From positions 1-64,000 of the forward strand of contig MEHQ01003179.1 of NCBI GenBank assembly GCA_008828725.1: a DNA stretch of 64,000 nucleotides, written 5' to 3'. The position numbers and the translations under genes are program-made. A model generated the notes under the pieces. It ran no database searches. It saw only the letters and a program-made list of their open reading frames with translations, and was not told the DNA's origin. How positions within the stretch are numbered: the first letter of the stretch is position 1; the number at the start of each line of letters is the position of its first letter. Of the stretch, positions 11,086 to 23,041 are shown piece by piece. The stretch is from Saccharina japonica (lineage: Eukaryota > Sar > Phaeophyceae > Laminariales > Laminariaceae).

Positions 11086-13580
11086 CATACAGGTATAAGC
11101 TGGTCGGGTGCTGAACACGGTACCGGGAGTTCTGTTGATACGTGCTGTCGTTGGCTTAATGGGAGTCTGAAGTTCGGCATTAAAGCTCAAACACTCTTCC
11201 TGCTTTGTATATATCAGGTATAGGTCTTCGTCGATCTTGCCAAATTACGGTTTTTGTGCTATTAATAGTAGGCAACGCAAAAGGGTTCGAACTGGATTCC
11301 CGCGATCGCCTACTGTGACATCGGGGATCGAACCGGGATTATCCGTAGCAACCTCCGAAACTGTGGGGGGGGGGGTCGAGGAACGATCGTTTGTTAAAGC
11401 AATTATTCTTCGCGATCCTGGGCTTAGGGGGTTTGGTGCATGCCCCTTGGATAGAGCTGTTCCGCTTCCGAGGTTTTGGGGTCGGCTGCCACCCTAATAA
11501 TATTAAACGTGCCGGCCACGCTCCAAGTTCAGCACCATGCTCATGATACTCATCGGTACGTACAAAGCGCTGCACACTTTCTTAGTATATGGCTGCGTAT
11601 CACTGCGGTAGTGCGACGTCGTCGCGGATTTAGAAGCGAGAGAGAACGAAGTTGTCCCCATTTTGAGAAGCAAGGCCGGTCACCTTGAGGCGTACAGATC
11701 AAAACAGCGAGTAAAATCCATCCCATTGTTTGTTTTTGTTTTTCCGTTTTGGGTGCTTGAGCGAGGACCTGTACGGTTCCGTTAATTCCCCTACTCCTTT
11801 GGGCTAACATCCCACGTCTTACCCACACTCTACCTCCCACGGACGGTGACGCAGGTACCATGGCTTTGCCAGCACCAGGGAAACGCTAAGGCCTGTTCGA
11901 GCGAAACATATGCCCATCAGGACCAACTGCGCGTCCCCGTGGGTAGTCGAGGCCCTGCAGGTGCCACGGATGGCAGATGCTTTGCTTGTTGAATCGAAGA
12001 CGACCTTCAGATTCAGTAGATAGTACGCATACCATTAAGGTACTCGATATCAGGGAGCGCCACATAGTGGCTGTGTAGTGGTCAATAACATCAAGGTTTT
12101 CGCGCGGTTGCCAGCACGTCAAATCAGCTGGACATTGGATGACAGTGGGTGAATAGAAAAACCACCAAACTTTGTTTGGCATCGCGAGGGAGGAAAGAAG
12201 GCGTATGAACTGTTATGGGTTCTAGACGAGCGTTGCCGCGACTTACAGTACCAGGAGAAGAACGCAACTTGGAATTTCAGTGGGGGTTGCGGGTTGCATG
12301 CGCCAGAGACGAAATCAATCAGGCGGGCTGAAATTCCGGCCCGTCGAGCAAGCAATGATGGTACGTGTTGAGCGCATGCAATCTGGAGAGTACTGTTCAG
12401 ATGAAACCGTACCTGTTTGATGTACGACGCGTGCAGCGTCTGCACCGACTCATTTTTTTCTCAAGGGTAAACATCGTCATGACTTCTGAGCGGCGGTATT
12501 GCTTCGCCTAGAATGCGTATTTCTTGTGTCAGGCATTTTACCAATCAAGGTTTCCACGTGTCTTGTTTGTTTCGCAAGAATTCAAGGCATGCTGTCCTTG
12601 CCAACTAGATCCGACACTTACGGCCAGTGCGCTTCAGCTATATGGGAAAGACATGAATAGTGTGTATGTTTCTGGGGCCTGTAGGAGCAGTAGGCGACGA
12701 AGACTGCTTTCGCGCATCGCTGCCAATGAGAATGGACGGGCGCTATTGTCGAGAGGCGAAGCACAAATTATGCCAATACCATGGATACTGCGTTTGTTCG
12801 AGAATTCGCTCGTTTTTCTTTTAATCTAGATCAGGCACACGAGAAGATACGATGGGCACATCTGTGAATATATACGATGATGCTCTCCATCGTGCACGTT
12901 CTTTGACGTGCGCGTGCCCGTTTATATTTGCGTGGTTCACCCGACCGGGATACCTACTCGGTGATGCTCTTGCCGTTGTTATTGGCCAACTGCATCGGTC
13001 GCTGCAGACACATGCTGTCTGACATTGAAAAGTTGGACAAGTAGTTTATCTATATTATGGGCAGGTACAAAAACGAAAGAGAGAGTCCACAGCACTTGTG
13101 GTGTAAGTAAGTACAGACTGACTAGAATGCTGTATTGTAGGCAAGCATTAGTGCAGAGGGATCATGAGGTAAGACTGTCTGATGCATGCAGGAGCTCGTG
13201 CGCGTTCGCAGGAAAAAACAAAATGCAGTCCCCATGAACACACCACCAAAACCACCGCAGCACAGCGAGCGCGACCAATTCGAGACCGTTTGCAATGAAA
13301 AAAGCCCCACGTCTTAACCCAAGCTCGTGCGCTTCTGTAAGTGCGCGTTTGGTGGAAATCAGTCATGTAAAGCTCTCGTAATCAGTGATGCAAAAACACG
13401 GGCGTTTCTGACAAACACAGGCAGACACGATACGATACGAACTCGTATATATTTCAAGAATGGTAACAAAACCATGGAAACCTGTCTGAAGGCAAGAAAA
13501 AGCCTCGATCGCCTCGTTCCCTCGTTTTTGGCGCTCCGCGTCAATTTCATTTAATTACCGGCTCCAGATAAGACCTTGGG
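11086..13580. other. Unassigned region, possibly old coding remnants
   Basis: Open frames of about 100 codons occur on both strands: minus 11550-11861, 11886-12182 and 12119-12445, and plus 12524-12829 and 13025-13237. None has a recognisable domain. The overlapping minus frames at 11.9-12.4 kb are the most protein-like. A tRNA-like box-A (TGGTCTAGTGG) sits at about 13590 just beyond, without a convincing box B. Confidence 0.35.
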
Positions 13581-13708
13581 CGTGCGGCCGGTGGTCTAGT
13601 GGTTAACCTCGAACACTACATACCTGGCAACAGGCCGCCAAAGACACTATCAATATAAATATAAGGTATATATACCAACATAGAGAAAATATGAAAAATA
13701 CAGTTGTG

Positions 13709-14561
13709 AGACCTATATATGCCAATGGGAAAGCGATGTTTCAGCGCGATGTTTGAAACATTCCCAAGGAATGTTCAGGCTGAAAATCCGCTCGTACCGC
13801 CGCTGTGGGAAAAAAGGGAAAAAATGTTTGGTTTTTCTTAGATTTTTTCATATTTTGTTTCAAACGGCCGCAGGCGGCGCAATTTGCTTTTTCTCGTTGC
13901 AAGTCGTCAACACCCTGATAAAAATCAGCTCGTGCGATGATAGACCTTCGATCTCGACATAGACTCAGTCCACGGCCAACCCGCTTTGTGTCGGGCAAGG
14001 CGAATGAGTGTAGATGACGGCCTCGAAGGTATGAGGTGAATCCATGGTCTAGAGGGCGAGAGCTTGCCGGCGGCGTCCTACGCTGTTCTCCCAAACCCGA
14101 AAAAAAAACTATTTTTTGCCATTTGAGGCGGATCGAGAAATTTTATTATCTGTTTCATACACACAAGCGACCAATTGTTTGTTTATCATACGCCTGGCCA
14201 GCGCCTGCCACATATCACCGGCCAACGTGTGAACGCGGTGACCCTAGGGTGGGTCGGAGCCACTAACGAGCGCCCCGCGTTCAGAATTCATGACGCGGTC
14301 GTTGGTTTTGTTGATCCATGTCTATCGAGGACTCGGAATCTCGCCGCTTCGAACTATCATCCGCCTCAGTTTTTCTCAAGCAGATCTTGTCCCAACATCG
14401 GCCCCATAATCACCTTTTTCGGGCTTTTCCAAAAGTTGGGAAGACAAATATTCCGTTTTTTAGAATCGGTCCCATAGCAAGCTTGTTCTGGAAACATCTG
14501 GCTGGGATCTTAGGAATTCAAACTTTTTGGGGTAACTTTGCTTTCCCATTGGCATAGGTCT
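13709..14561. mobile_element. Non-autonomous TIR element
   Basis: Left end AGACCTATATATGCCAATGG and right end (complement AGACCTATGCCAATGGGAAA) form inverted repeats of about 22 bp, differing by one ATAT indel. The 853-bp interior has no transposase. I see no clear target duplication. Superfamily unknown. Confidence 0.55.
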
Positions 14562-14712
14562 GAGATCGAGGATTTTTGTCGGAACTTATCTTTGCAAGCT
14601 GCGTGGGATACTTCGATCGCGCGAACTACGTACCAAGATGAAGCAGGTCGCAACTCAAAGCATAAACCCGCGCGAGGCGACACTTTCCATCAGGGATGCA
14701 TATTGGGCATTT

Positions 14713-15738
14713 GACAAAAAGGGGGACACCCCCCATATATCGTAACAAATAGGGGGACACTACCAAGCACCGGCGGCGAGGTTCTCGTTAAAGAGGCGGT
14801 CGTCAACACCAATCCAACGGCCCAGCGCATTAACTGTATACTCATAGTCATACATATGTAATATATTAACCATCTCTCTGACCGAACAGCTCAACAGCTC
14901 ACTTCCTGGTACAATAAGACTCTCCTCTCCTTTACGCCATGGTACGTACCCGATATACGCGTATACGTATACGGCGGTACCGGCACTACTACATATACGT
15001 ACAGCAGCAGCCAGCAGTAGTACCAGAGGAAGGAGTACTACTATCCTTTGGCACGTACATATTTACGTAAACTCTTATGTATGTTGGTGATTTTTTACGA
15101 CCACAGGGCACAGGGCGCCAATCAATGTTGTAATGCATTGATTTGCAGGGCCACACCTGAAAACCACGATTGCTTCTGAACCAGGTGTGCTTGTGACATG
15201 ACCTCTCGTATACGTATGGTTGTGTAGGCAGTACTCACGGAATCATTTGTGATATAAACGTACATCACGTGTGCTGATCTGCTGACCACGTCTGCCTAGG
15301 TATGCGCCGTTGGTCTTTTCGACGTTAGACGTCGTCTGTTGGGCGTGCCACAACAACCAGAACACGGAGTGGTCACTTACCCGTGGTCTTTTTTGACACA
15401 GAAAGTGGGATATCTCTCGGCAGAGTGACAAAAAGGGGGACGTTACGTAAAAAGGGGGACTTTCCCAAACTAAGTAGATGGAAAGGGGGATACCCTCGCG
15501 TAGGTATACCAAAAAGGGGGATATGCTCACACCCCCCTTTTGATCGCCCTCGTTCACCCGCTAAACATATGAAAAAAACAAAAACGCTGTGGATGGTAGG
15601 GAGATGCCATGTGAGTGTGGCAAACGCATCAGGTTTTAATTTCGAGTCGATTTGACAGAGTACATAGGCGTACCCGGCGGCGAAAACCGATGTCCCCCTT
15701 TTTGTCACGATATAGGGGGGGGTGTACCCCTTTTTGTA
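14713..15738. mobile_element. TIR element with G-run ends and internal AAAAAGGGGGA repeats
   Basis: About 48 bp at each end are complementary: GACAAAAAGGGGGACACCCC, a TATATCGT(A/G)ACAAA block, then AGGGGGACA. The core word AAAAAGGGGGA recurs at least four times inside the right half (about 15426-15530). Positions 14980-15030 contain a GTAC/CAGCAG patch. No protein is encoded and the superfamily is unknown. Confidence 0.65.
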
Positions 15739-15843
15739 AAATCCCCATGTATCATTCCCCACCAGGAGCCCAAACCAACAAAAATAATCCGGGAAACGAG
15801 TTTTTTTCAGCCTTTCGTCGAGATTTAAAGGCCCATATTGAGC

Positions 15844-16176
15844 CGGTCGCCCCGGTAGACCAGTGGTCAGCTTCAAAGGCTACTGGCATTGGTACCCAAG
15901 TTCCAATCCCACCGTGGTGAGATTTTCACTTGATTTTTTAAAAAGGGAAAAAAATGCTGAGAGCGCCTTCGTGGCGTGGTAGGCGGAATCCGACGCAAGT
16001 CGACGAGGGAAGAAAGTGCTGAATTTTTCTCGCGATAAAAATACAAGGCACGTGCCGTAGAGGGGAGGGGGGAGAAGAGCCTACTTAGTGACACCGTATC
16101 TGAGTTATGACTACAGAGGGAGAGAGAAAAGAAGGGCGAATATAATAAATGGGAGGGACAAAAAAAAACAAAAACA
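15844..16176 (+). mobile_element. tRNA-derived SINE, copy 2 (divergent)
   Basis: Its head GGTCGCCCCGGTAGACCAGTGG has an excellent box A, and AGTTCCAATCCCACC serves as box B. The body shares GAGAAGAGCCTACTTAGTGAC and TATCTGAGTTATGACTA with copies at 5258 and 40743, and the tail is ATAATAAATGGGAGGG plus A run. The tRNA-like part differs most from the other copies, so it may be a separate subfamily. Confidence 0.75.
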
Positions 16177-16844
16177 TTAACGACGAATGATTACTTCCGT
16201 AATTGAACAAAAATGAGTAAAATTGAAAATAATTTCGTGAAAAAAAAGACTTCGGATCCTATCGAGGAATGATGTATTGCGTAAATAAACCGAAAAACGC
16301 ACAAGGGTCAACGAACACCGGTAGGCAATCACCGAGGTAAGCTACGGCCTGCATCCTCCACCGGGCGCCGTCGCCAGCGGACGATTATGTCTGCCGGCAC
16401 CGGCTAAGAGCCTATCGCTCCTGGGGTGTCTTGGGTGGCTGGCGCAGCCCCGAAGCCGCACGCGGGCAGCCGCGACGGGGATATAACGATCGAGCTCCTG
16501 CACGCAGTCGTGATCTGATCAGTGCTCGCGTGGTTTAGGGGGCAAATAGGGAAGGAAAACTAGATCTGCGACGGCCTTGTGGTTTTTTTAGTGGCCGCGG
16601 GTGATCTACTCTATGCTAGGGGCCGTCAGACCTCGCGCTGCGACTGCTCCGGTGGCCCTGCCTCTCGGGAATGATAGATCTCGCCTCAGAAGCAGTCGAC
16701 GCCACGGCTCAAGTTTGCGTGGCTTCCTTCGGTTTCATGAAGCATGCCAGGTCGAGTTGGATGGACTCCCCAAATTGAATTAAACGGAAAGCAAACGAAG
16801 TCCCAAAATACTTCTTGCGGAATTCCGTGTTGTTCAATTTCTTT
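16177..16844. other. Unassigned region
   Basis: GC-rich between 16330 and 16520, otherwise featureless. No frame over 90 codons and no repeat seen elsewhere in the window. Confidence 0.4.
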
Positions 16845-17700
16845 GTGGTGTTTCCTTCGAACTGTCATGATTTTATTATTATCTGCGACGTCAGGGAAGG
16901 GGGCTCCACTGGCGTGGTGCGAGAACCGCGGCACCGGCCGCTGCTTCTCGTCCCCTATCGTACTGCCAGTACCGCCCCCCCCCCCAGCCGATAGGCCTAG
17001 CCCCTAACATACGGAGTCTCGGAAGACCGAGACCCCCAATGATAGAAAACCATTGACACACCCCATTCTGCTCGTGAGCCTGGAATCGCTACCAGTCTAG
17101 CGCAAACACTAATAAATCTACAATACGCACCATACACGTGTGCGCTCCGTTCCACCCACCTTCGAAAGAAGAAAAGGGGCGGGCGGGAGAAACCACAACA
17201 GTAGGTCTAGTCTAGGCATATCAGTCGGCAGCGGGTAGTGTCGTGCCGTTGGCTCGTGTGCCTCTGCTCTATTCACGCTGCTATGCACATCAAGCACGAG
17301 GCACTCGAGGAGAGTGAAAACATCTTCTGTCTTCCTTGCCACTCGCCAGAATACCACTTGCGTCGGTAGAGCCCATACGACGGCAAACCCCATGACTACC
17401 AAAACTTAATTCGGTTGGTTGACAACAAAACTCATACTTATTTATGTACTTTACGTAGAAATGTGATGCTTTGTTGTGTTTCCTTCGAATTGCCATGTTA
17501 TCAATATTACCTGCGACGTCAGGGGGGGGGGGCACTGGCGTGGTGCGAGAGCCGCGGCACCGGCCGCTGCTTCTCGTCCCCTATTGTACTGCCACTACCC
17601 GGGAGCCCCCCCCCCCAGTCGACTGGCCGGGGCCCTAACATCCGGAGTCTCGGACAACCGAGACCCCCAATGGTTAAAAACCATTGACATACCCCAACTC
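16845..17700 (+). repeat. Repeat C, about 1.4 tandem units of ~620 bp
   Basis: One unit runs from the CTGCGACGTCAGGG block through GCGGCACCGGCCGCTGC, a C run, GGCCNGGGCCCTAACAT and two adjacent hairpins (GTCTCGG/CCGAGAC and CAATGGTT/AACCATTG). It then continues through AATCGCTACCAGTC and GGCACTCGAGGAGAGTG back to the start block at about 17510. Partial or reverse copies lie at 25160, 34100, 52758, 55397, 58859 and 60906. No TIR or coding frame was found, and the class is unknown. Confidence 0.75.
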
Positions 17701-17802
17701 CGAGGTCGCGCCGATACTACGGTGTCTGCCCCCATACGGCACCCTAACCTGGCTGCCTCTGTCCTTAGTTCTCAGTATGTTCTCTCTTCCGAGGTACTAG
17801 CC

Positions 17803-19420
17803 CGCGTCCTCCGAGTTGTTGCGGGAATGTACCTTGGAAGACTCTGAGAACTTACATCTTCCTGATCTCTGGAACACCCTCTACGCACCTCCCCCCCGGA
17901 CGCCAGCGTAGTGGCTGCAAAAATACGCGGTGAGTGTTGGGCGACTTCGCTGGGATCAACTCCTGCCTTCGATACCACCAGTGCCTCGAGGGCTTCCATG
18001 TACCTCCACACTCTAACCTCGTTCCCGTACGGATACGACGACAGGGGGGCATTTCCGGCAACGTCGGATAACCCGACAGCAACGCCACCGTTAGAGCGAC
18101 GGGGCCGCCGTCTGCTCCTACCCCGGAACGCGTCTTCCAGGCGTCGTCGCGTGTACGCACGATAACCGACCCCTGTTGGGTCTGGTTGCCTGCATGGCCT
18201 CGAAACGAACCTCGATACTGGTGGCCTGGTGCCACCGCAACTCAACATATCCGGTCCTCCCCACAATGTACCCCACCAAAAAGGGTAACAAGGTATTGAT
18301 GGGGTTTCTGCGACAACGTGCGACCGTGCATCACCCTTCCGCGCGCGTCTCTGGACCACCCTCTACGCACCTCCCGTCCGGACGCCAGCGTAGTGGATGC
18401 ACCAATACGCGATGAGTGTTGGGCGACTTCGCTGGGATCAATTCCTGCCTTCGATACCACCTGTGCCTCGAGGGCTTCCATGTACCTCCACACTCTAACC
18501 TCGTTTCCGTACGGATACGACGACAGGGGGGCGTTTCCGGCAACGTCGGATAACCCGACAGCAACGCCACCGTGGGAGCGACGGGGCCGCCGTCTGCTCC
18601 TACCCCGGAACGCGTCTTCCAGGCGTCGTCGCGTGTACGCACGATAACCGACCCCTGTTGGGTCTGGTTGCCTGCATGGCCTCGAAACGAACCTGGATAC
18701 TGATGGCCTGGTGCCACCGCAACTCAACATACCCGGTCCTCCCCACAATGTACCCCACCAAAAAGGGTAACAAGGTATTGATGGGGTTTCTGCGACAACG
18801 TGCGACCGTGCATCACCCTTCCGCGCGCGTCTCTGGACCACCCTCGACGCACCTCCCGTCCGGACGCCAGCGTAGTGGATGCACCAATACGCGATGAGTG
18901 TTGGGCGACTTCGCTGGGATCAATTCCTGCCTTCGATACCACCTGTGCCTCGAGGGCTTCCATGTACCTCCACACTCTAACCTCGTTTCCGTACGGATAC
19001 GACGACAGGGGGGCGTTTCCGGCAACGTCGGATAACCCGACAGCAACGCCACCGTGGGAGCGACGGGACCGCCGTCTGCTCCTACCCCGGAACGCGTCTT
19101 CCAGGCGTCGTCGCGTGTACGCACGATAACCGACCCCAGTTGGGTCTGGTTGCCTGCATAACTTCGAAACGAACCTGGATACTGGTGGCCTGGTGCCACC
19201 GCAACTCAACAGATCCGGTCCTCCCGACAATGTGCCCCACCAAGAAGGGTGACAAGGTATTGATGGGGTTCCTGCGACAACGTGCGACCGTGCATCACCC
19301 TTCCGCGCGCGTTTCGTAGGCGGCGACGACGTACGCGACTATATTTGGAAATTGACGAAGTGGAAATTTAACACGCCTGACAGTTACTCACGATAGTACC
19401 GGCTTGATCTCCTTCCGACG
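17803..19420 (-). pseudogene. Fossil tyrosine recombinase of family D, left copy
   Basis: The minus strand shows a segment with the word SWVRRKEIKPVLS, as expected upstream of the catalytic core. Further on comes a conserved frame (GGVAVGLSD, APLSS, VRVWRYMEALEA) leading into an H-x-x-R block of the form HSxRI.A.TTLASG, and finally a GRxKS-type terminal block near 17840. These match tyrosine recombinases in order and spacing. The middle is present three times because of a tandem duplication. The remnant carries several breaks. Confidence 0.55.
17870..19315. repeat. Three tandem copies of a 482-bp unit
   Basis: Units begin near 17870, 18352 and 18834. The landmark GGGGTTTCTGCGACAACGTG recurs at 18301, 18783 and, as a variant, at 19265, giving an exact 482-bp period. 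Units two and three are nearly identical and unit one differs slightly more. The array duplicates part of the family D recombinase region. Because 482 is not a multiple of three it cannot add in-frame protein repeats. Confidence 0.95.
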
Positions 19421-19917
19421 TACCCACGAAACAAACTCGACCAACGCCAGGATCTTATCCGTATCAGAGGCTATTGCGTCAACTTACACAACATCCCCTA
19501 TCAACCCCCGAAATAGGACAACGTCGGAAGCTACCGTATGAACTCGGTAAGACGAAGGCGCAACCAACTCGGGGATGAGCTGACTGCCAGCACTCCTGAC
19601 CATAGCGCGACGCGCACTGGCCCTAGCACCTCCAGACGCCCTAAAGACGCGGAACGGGACACAACACATTTGCGGCGAGAGGGGGCGCGAAATCGGAACA
19701 TAACACACGTGTCGGAACGGCACGGAAAAACAACGCTGCGGGACGGCGCGAACAACGCTTCGGGATGGCGCGAAAACAAGAACGACGCGGCGGCGCGGCG
19801 CGGAACGGGACGGAACGCCGACGCGGCGGGACGGGAACAGACAAATTGGGACGGGACGGGACGGCGCAGAAGCGGAACAGAACGCAAAGGCGGCGATGAT
19901 GATAGGCAGAGACAAAT

Positions 19918-20615
19918 ATGGGTACTATCCATGCACCGGCACGGACGAGGGTACTATCCGTGCACCGGAACGGACGAGGATACTATCCATGCACCGGCAT
20001 GGACCAGGGTAATATCCTGTACCGGCATGGACGAGGGTACTATCCATGCACCGGCATGGACGAGGGCTCTATCCATATACCGGCATGGACGAGGGTACTG
20101 CTATCCATGCACCGGCATGAACGAGGTGTTAGTACTATCCATGCACCGGCATGGATGACCATACTACCCATGCACCGGCATGAACGAAGGTACTATCCAT
20201 GCACCGGCACGGACATGGGTACTATCCATGCACCGGCATGGACGAGGGTTGGTACTATCCATGCACTGGCATGGACTAGGGTGAGTATAATCCATGCACC
20301 GGCATGGACGAGGGTGGGTACTGTCCCTGCATTGGCGTGGACGAGGGAGGGTACTGTTTATGCACTCCAAAATGGACGAGAGTGAGTACAATGAATGCAT
20401 CCCTGCACCGGCGTGGACAGGGGTGAGTATTATCCATGCACCAGCCTGGATGAGGGTGGGTACTATCCATGCAATGGCGTGCACGAGGGGAGGCATCATT
20501 CATGCATTCCGAACAAATGGACGAGAGTGGGTATTATCTATGCGTTGGCGTAGATGAGGATGAGTACTATCCATGCAGTGGCCTGGACTCGGACCGCGTT
20601 AATGGCGTACTGCGC
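19918..20615. repeat. 29-bp palindromic minisatellite, left array
   Basis: About two dozen units of TATCCATGCACCGGCATGG plus ACGAGGGTAC. The core CCATGC-ACCG-GCATGG is a 6-bp-stem hairpin. Units drift toward the right end (CACTGG, CGTGGA, insertions). The 29-bp period cycles the reading frame, giving spurious HAPAWTR, MHRHGRG and YPCTGMDEG peptides. The same array, inverted, is at 31283-31725. Confidence 0.95.
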
Positions 20616-21199
20616 TGAGATGCTCCACCATATGTATTCCAATCAACAACGCCCGCTAGCGGGTGCTCGGCACGGCGTGAATTGTTATGCGTATCCTCGA
20701 TGTGCATTACCACGTACCCTCGGCACATATGACGCGCTATTTTGAGGGATGAGGGGCGTCGGCGACGAGGCATGCACCGGCATCTATTTAACTCAACCTC
20801 TACGATAAGATTGTGCCCGGCACTCATTTGTGTTGTACATATGTATATATCCGAAACATGCGCCAGCAGGTATGTCCGCGCGTCTTGAGGCGTAGCCGGA
20901 GGGTCTCGGTATTTCTTGACTGATTCAATTGCGTTGTATCGTGATGCCTACGATATTAACCTTTACATAATGTGCCGTATCAAGCATACACCGGCACGAG
21001 GTGGGACGGGGGGCCGCCCCGTCTGGTGCATTATGTATCATGATACCTGAATATATATCGCCATCCAGGGTATTAGAACATGCCTTGTCCTGTGGTACGC
21101 TGTTGCTGCTGTGTGCCTGTACCATCTGTTATTGGGCCCACATTCCGCCGCATCTGGTACCTTATGTACCATGATGCCTGCCAGTATGACATGTATCGC

Positions 21200-21534
21200 C
21201 ATACAATGTGCGTACCCAAGGTGCATCAGTTAACAGCATATTTTGATGAGAGATCCTGATGTGTGTCCCCTCTATAACTTAATGGCACGTAAACTTTGAG
21301 CTCTTGACGAACAGCAGAGTGACGATGTTCGCTGCCGCTGAATCGAATAGCCAAACTTAAGATCCGTAACGGGTACCAGGTATATCTCTCTCGACAGCCA
21401 TCCGATCTTCGCTGAGTTTTCATTGAAATGGCTACCCCCCCCCCTGTTCGATTGTTATTCGGAGTTGGCAGTTGAAACAAATGATTGCCTTCTCGTTCCC
21501 TATAAGATTCGGGCTGTTCCTGTTGTAACATTGT
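21200..21534. other. Unassigned spacer
   Basis: No gene seen. It contains one TACCAGGTA (21374) and a short C run at 21430. Confidence 0.5.
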
Positions 21535-21660
21535 CGCAGGTTAAATCGTATACAGTTTTGGATCAATGAGGTCTCTCTGCTGCGGCATGAGATCACACCC
21601 GTACTTGTTGACCCTTCTCTTATCTTAATGACGTCACTCGTTTGACTCTTATCCTTTGTA
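21535..21660 (+). repeat. Repeat E, fourth copy (partial)
   Basis: The words AATCGTATACAGTTTTGGAT and CTCTGCTGCGGCATGAGATC match 4380-4445 with scattered substitutions. Beyond 21660 similarity to 4470 onward fades. Confidence 0.7.
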
Positions 21661-23039
21661 CGGGTTCCTTCTCTTCCGCATTGTCCCCAAACTTCTAGCC
21701 TAGCTGCTTATGGGCTCTGCTACCGTTGTTTGTCCCGTGGGAAAGTCGTGTACGAGTTTCTGAACCCCTCATACAATGATACGACGCTTAGGTATGCCAT
21801 TGGAGTGTGAGGCACCCTGGAACGCGTTTAGTCGGTGCGGTATTTGGTCGGAGTAAACCTTTTCGAAAAAACGCACATCCTCTAAAATATATGGACCAAT
21901 ATATCCATTTGATGCTGTCTGCTGTCGGAGATATGTGGTATTTGGTACTTGGAACCTGTATGCGTCATATATATAATACCAGGTACCGGTATATACGTAC
22001 AATATATACTACCCAAACGTTCCTGCATACGACGGTCGTATATGATTGGCGGCGGCCCGTTTCACTTCAAACTGCGGTCGTGATGCGACTCCCGTATTCC
22101 GACCGCAAGCTACCCGGTATACTCGCAAGTCTTTCCGTATCTTGGCAAATCCGTGCGCGTATACTCGTACCTGGTCGCGTATTCCTGGGGTCGATGTTGT
22201 TATTACTGTTGTTGCTGTTCTCTCGTCAGCTAGCTCATGGCCAAAACACATACCAGGTACCAGGTACTGATATCAAATATAGTCTGGTCACAGGACAGGC
22301 TCCAAAACGCTACGAGTGGAATGGAACGAACTTACACCTCAGGGCCAGTAAGTATATAGATATGTATATACCAGTAAATACACGTTGAGTCAGCGTACGT
22401 ATGCCCCGTCTGTCTACTCGTACATTGTACGGGTTGCAACCGAAAACCGAGGGGATCGCGTAGTACGTATATATATATACATATATGTATACGAAGAGCA
22501 ACAACATGAAATTCATCTCGTCAAACCGAAAGTAAAGTACAAAGGAAGAGGAGAAAAGGGAGCGTAGTATCTCTCTGTGTCGTAGTTTTGTTACCACAGA
22601 ACTGGTACCTTTTTAGGATGATGAATCGACAAGGACACTGGGTGTGCTGGATGTCGACGGGTAGAAAGGAAGGTTTAATGTGAAGAACACACACACAGTG
22701 CCTGTTCGCCAGCGCCCAGCGGATTCTTTTGGGGAGCCGCTTGCTGTCCACAATCGGTGTACGCAGCAGAGTCAGCTGTATGCCCTAATGCCGGCCCTGG
22801 GATATAATATACCATTGGGTTGCGTGGATCACACACGAAGTACCTTTTTCAGGCGCATTTACTACAAAACAGTAGCCACGACAAAAAAAATGTTGCAGAT
22901 CGTGATTTCACCTTTTTTTAGGTTATTCACAAAACCTTGTGTACCAGTCGGTTTGGTTTACCGCATATTAGCTGTTAAAAAATATATATCTTTGGGTATG
23001 TGCTTTTACGCGTCAAACCGCAAAACAAATAAAACGTTT
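21661..23039. other. Unassigned region with TACCAGGTA cluster
   Basis: Three of the 17 TACCWGGTA 9-mers lie at 21977, 22251 and 22258, the last two overlapping. The longest frame (21807-22388, plus, 193 codons) is rich in these words and in TATA tracts and looks fortuitous. (TA)-rich stretches lie at 22465-22500. Confidence 0.45.
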
Positions 23040-23041
23040 TA

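Larger units (their letters stand above)
17803..21199 (-). mobile_element. Family D tyrosine-recombinase element, left copy (fossil)
   Basis: Reverse complement of 30657-32826 along its whole length. Read on minus the order is: a 600-bp segment rich in TAC words, a 29-bp palindromic minisatellite, a low-complexity CGGGA/CGGAA stretch (19660-19910), then a tyrosine-recombinase region ending at 17803 with CAACTCGGAGGACGCGG. It is about 1.2 kb longer than the right copy, explained by a tandem triplication (17870-19315) and a longer minisatellite. The family could be Crypton-like or DIRS-like. The copy is broken and clearly old, being well diverged from its partner. Confidence 0.7.

Noticed and set aside
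13583-13640. Possible tRNA gene (box A TGGTCTAGTGG)
   Set aside because: No box B at the right distance and no cloverleaf could be drawn; most likely a SINE head fragment.
19538-20557. Long plus frames with HAPAWTR/HRHGRG/PCTGMDEG repeats
   Set aside because: They are read from the 29-bp minisatellite in whichever frame; the period is not a multiple of three and all frames look alike.
19918-20615. CRISPR-like array of palindromic units
   Set aside because: Units are contiguous without unique spacers, and the genome is eukaryotic; it is a minisatellite.
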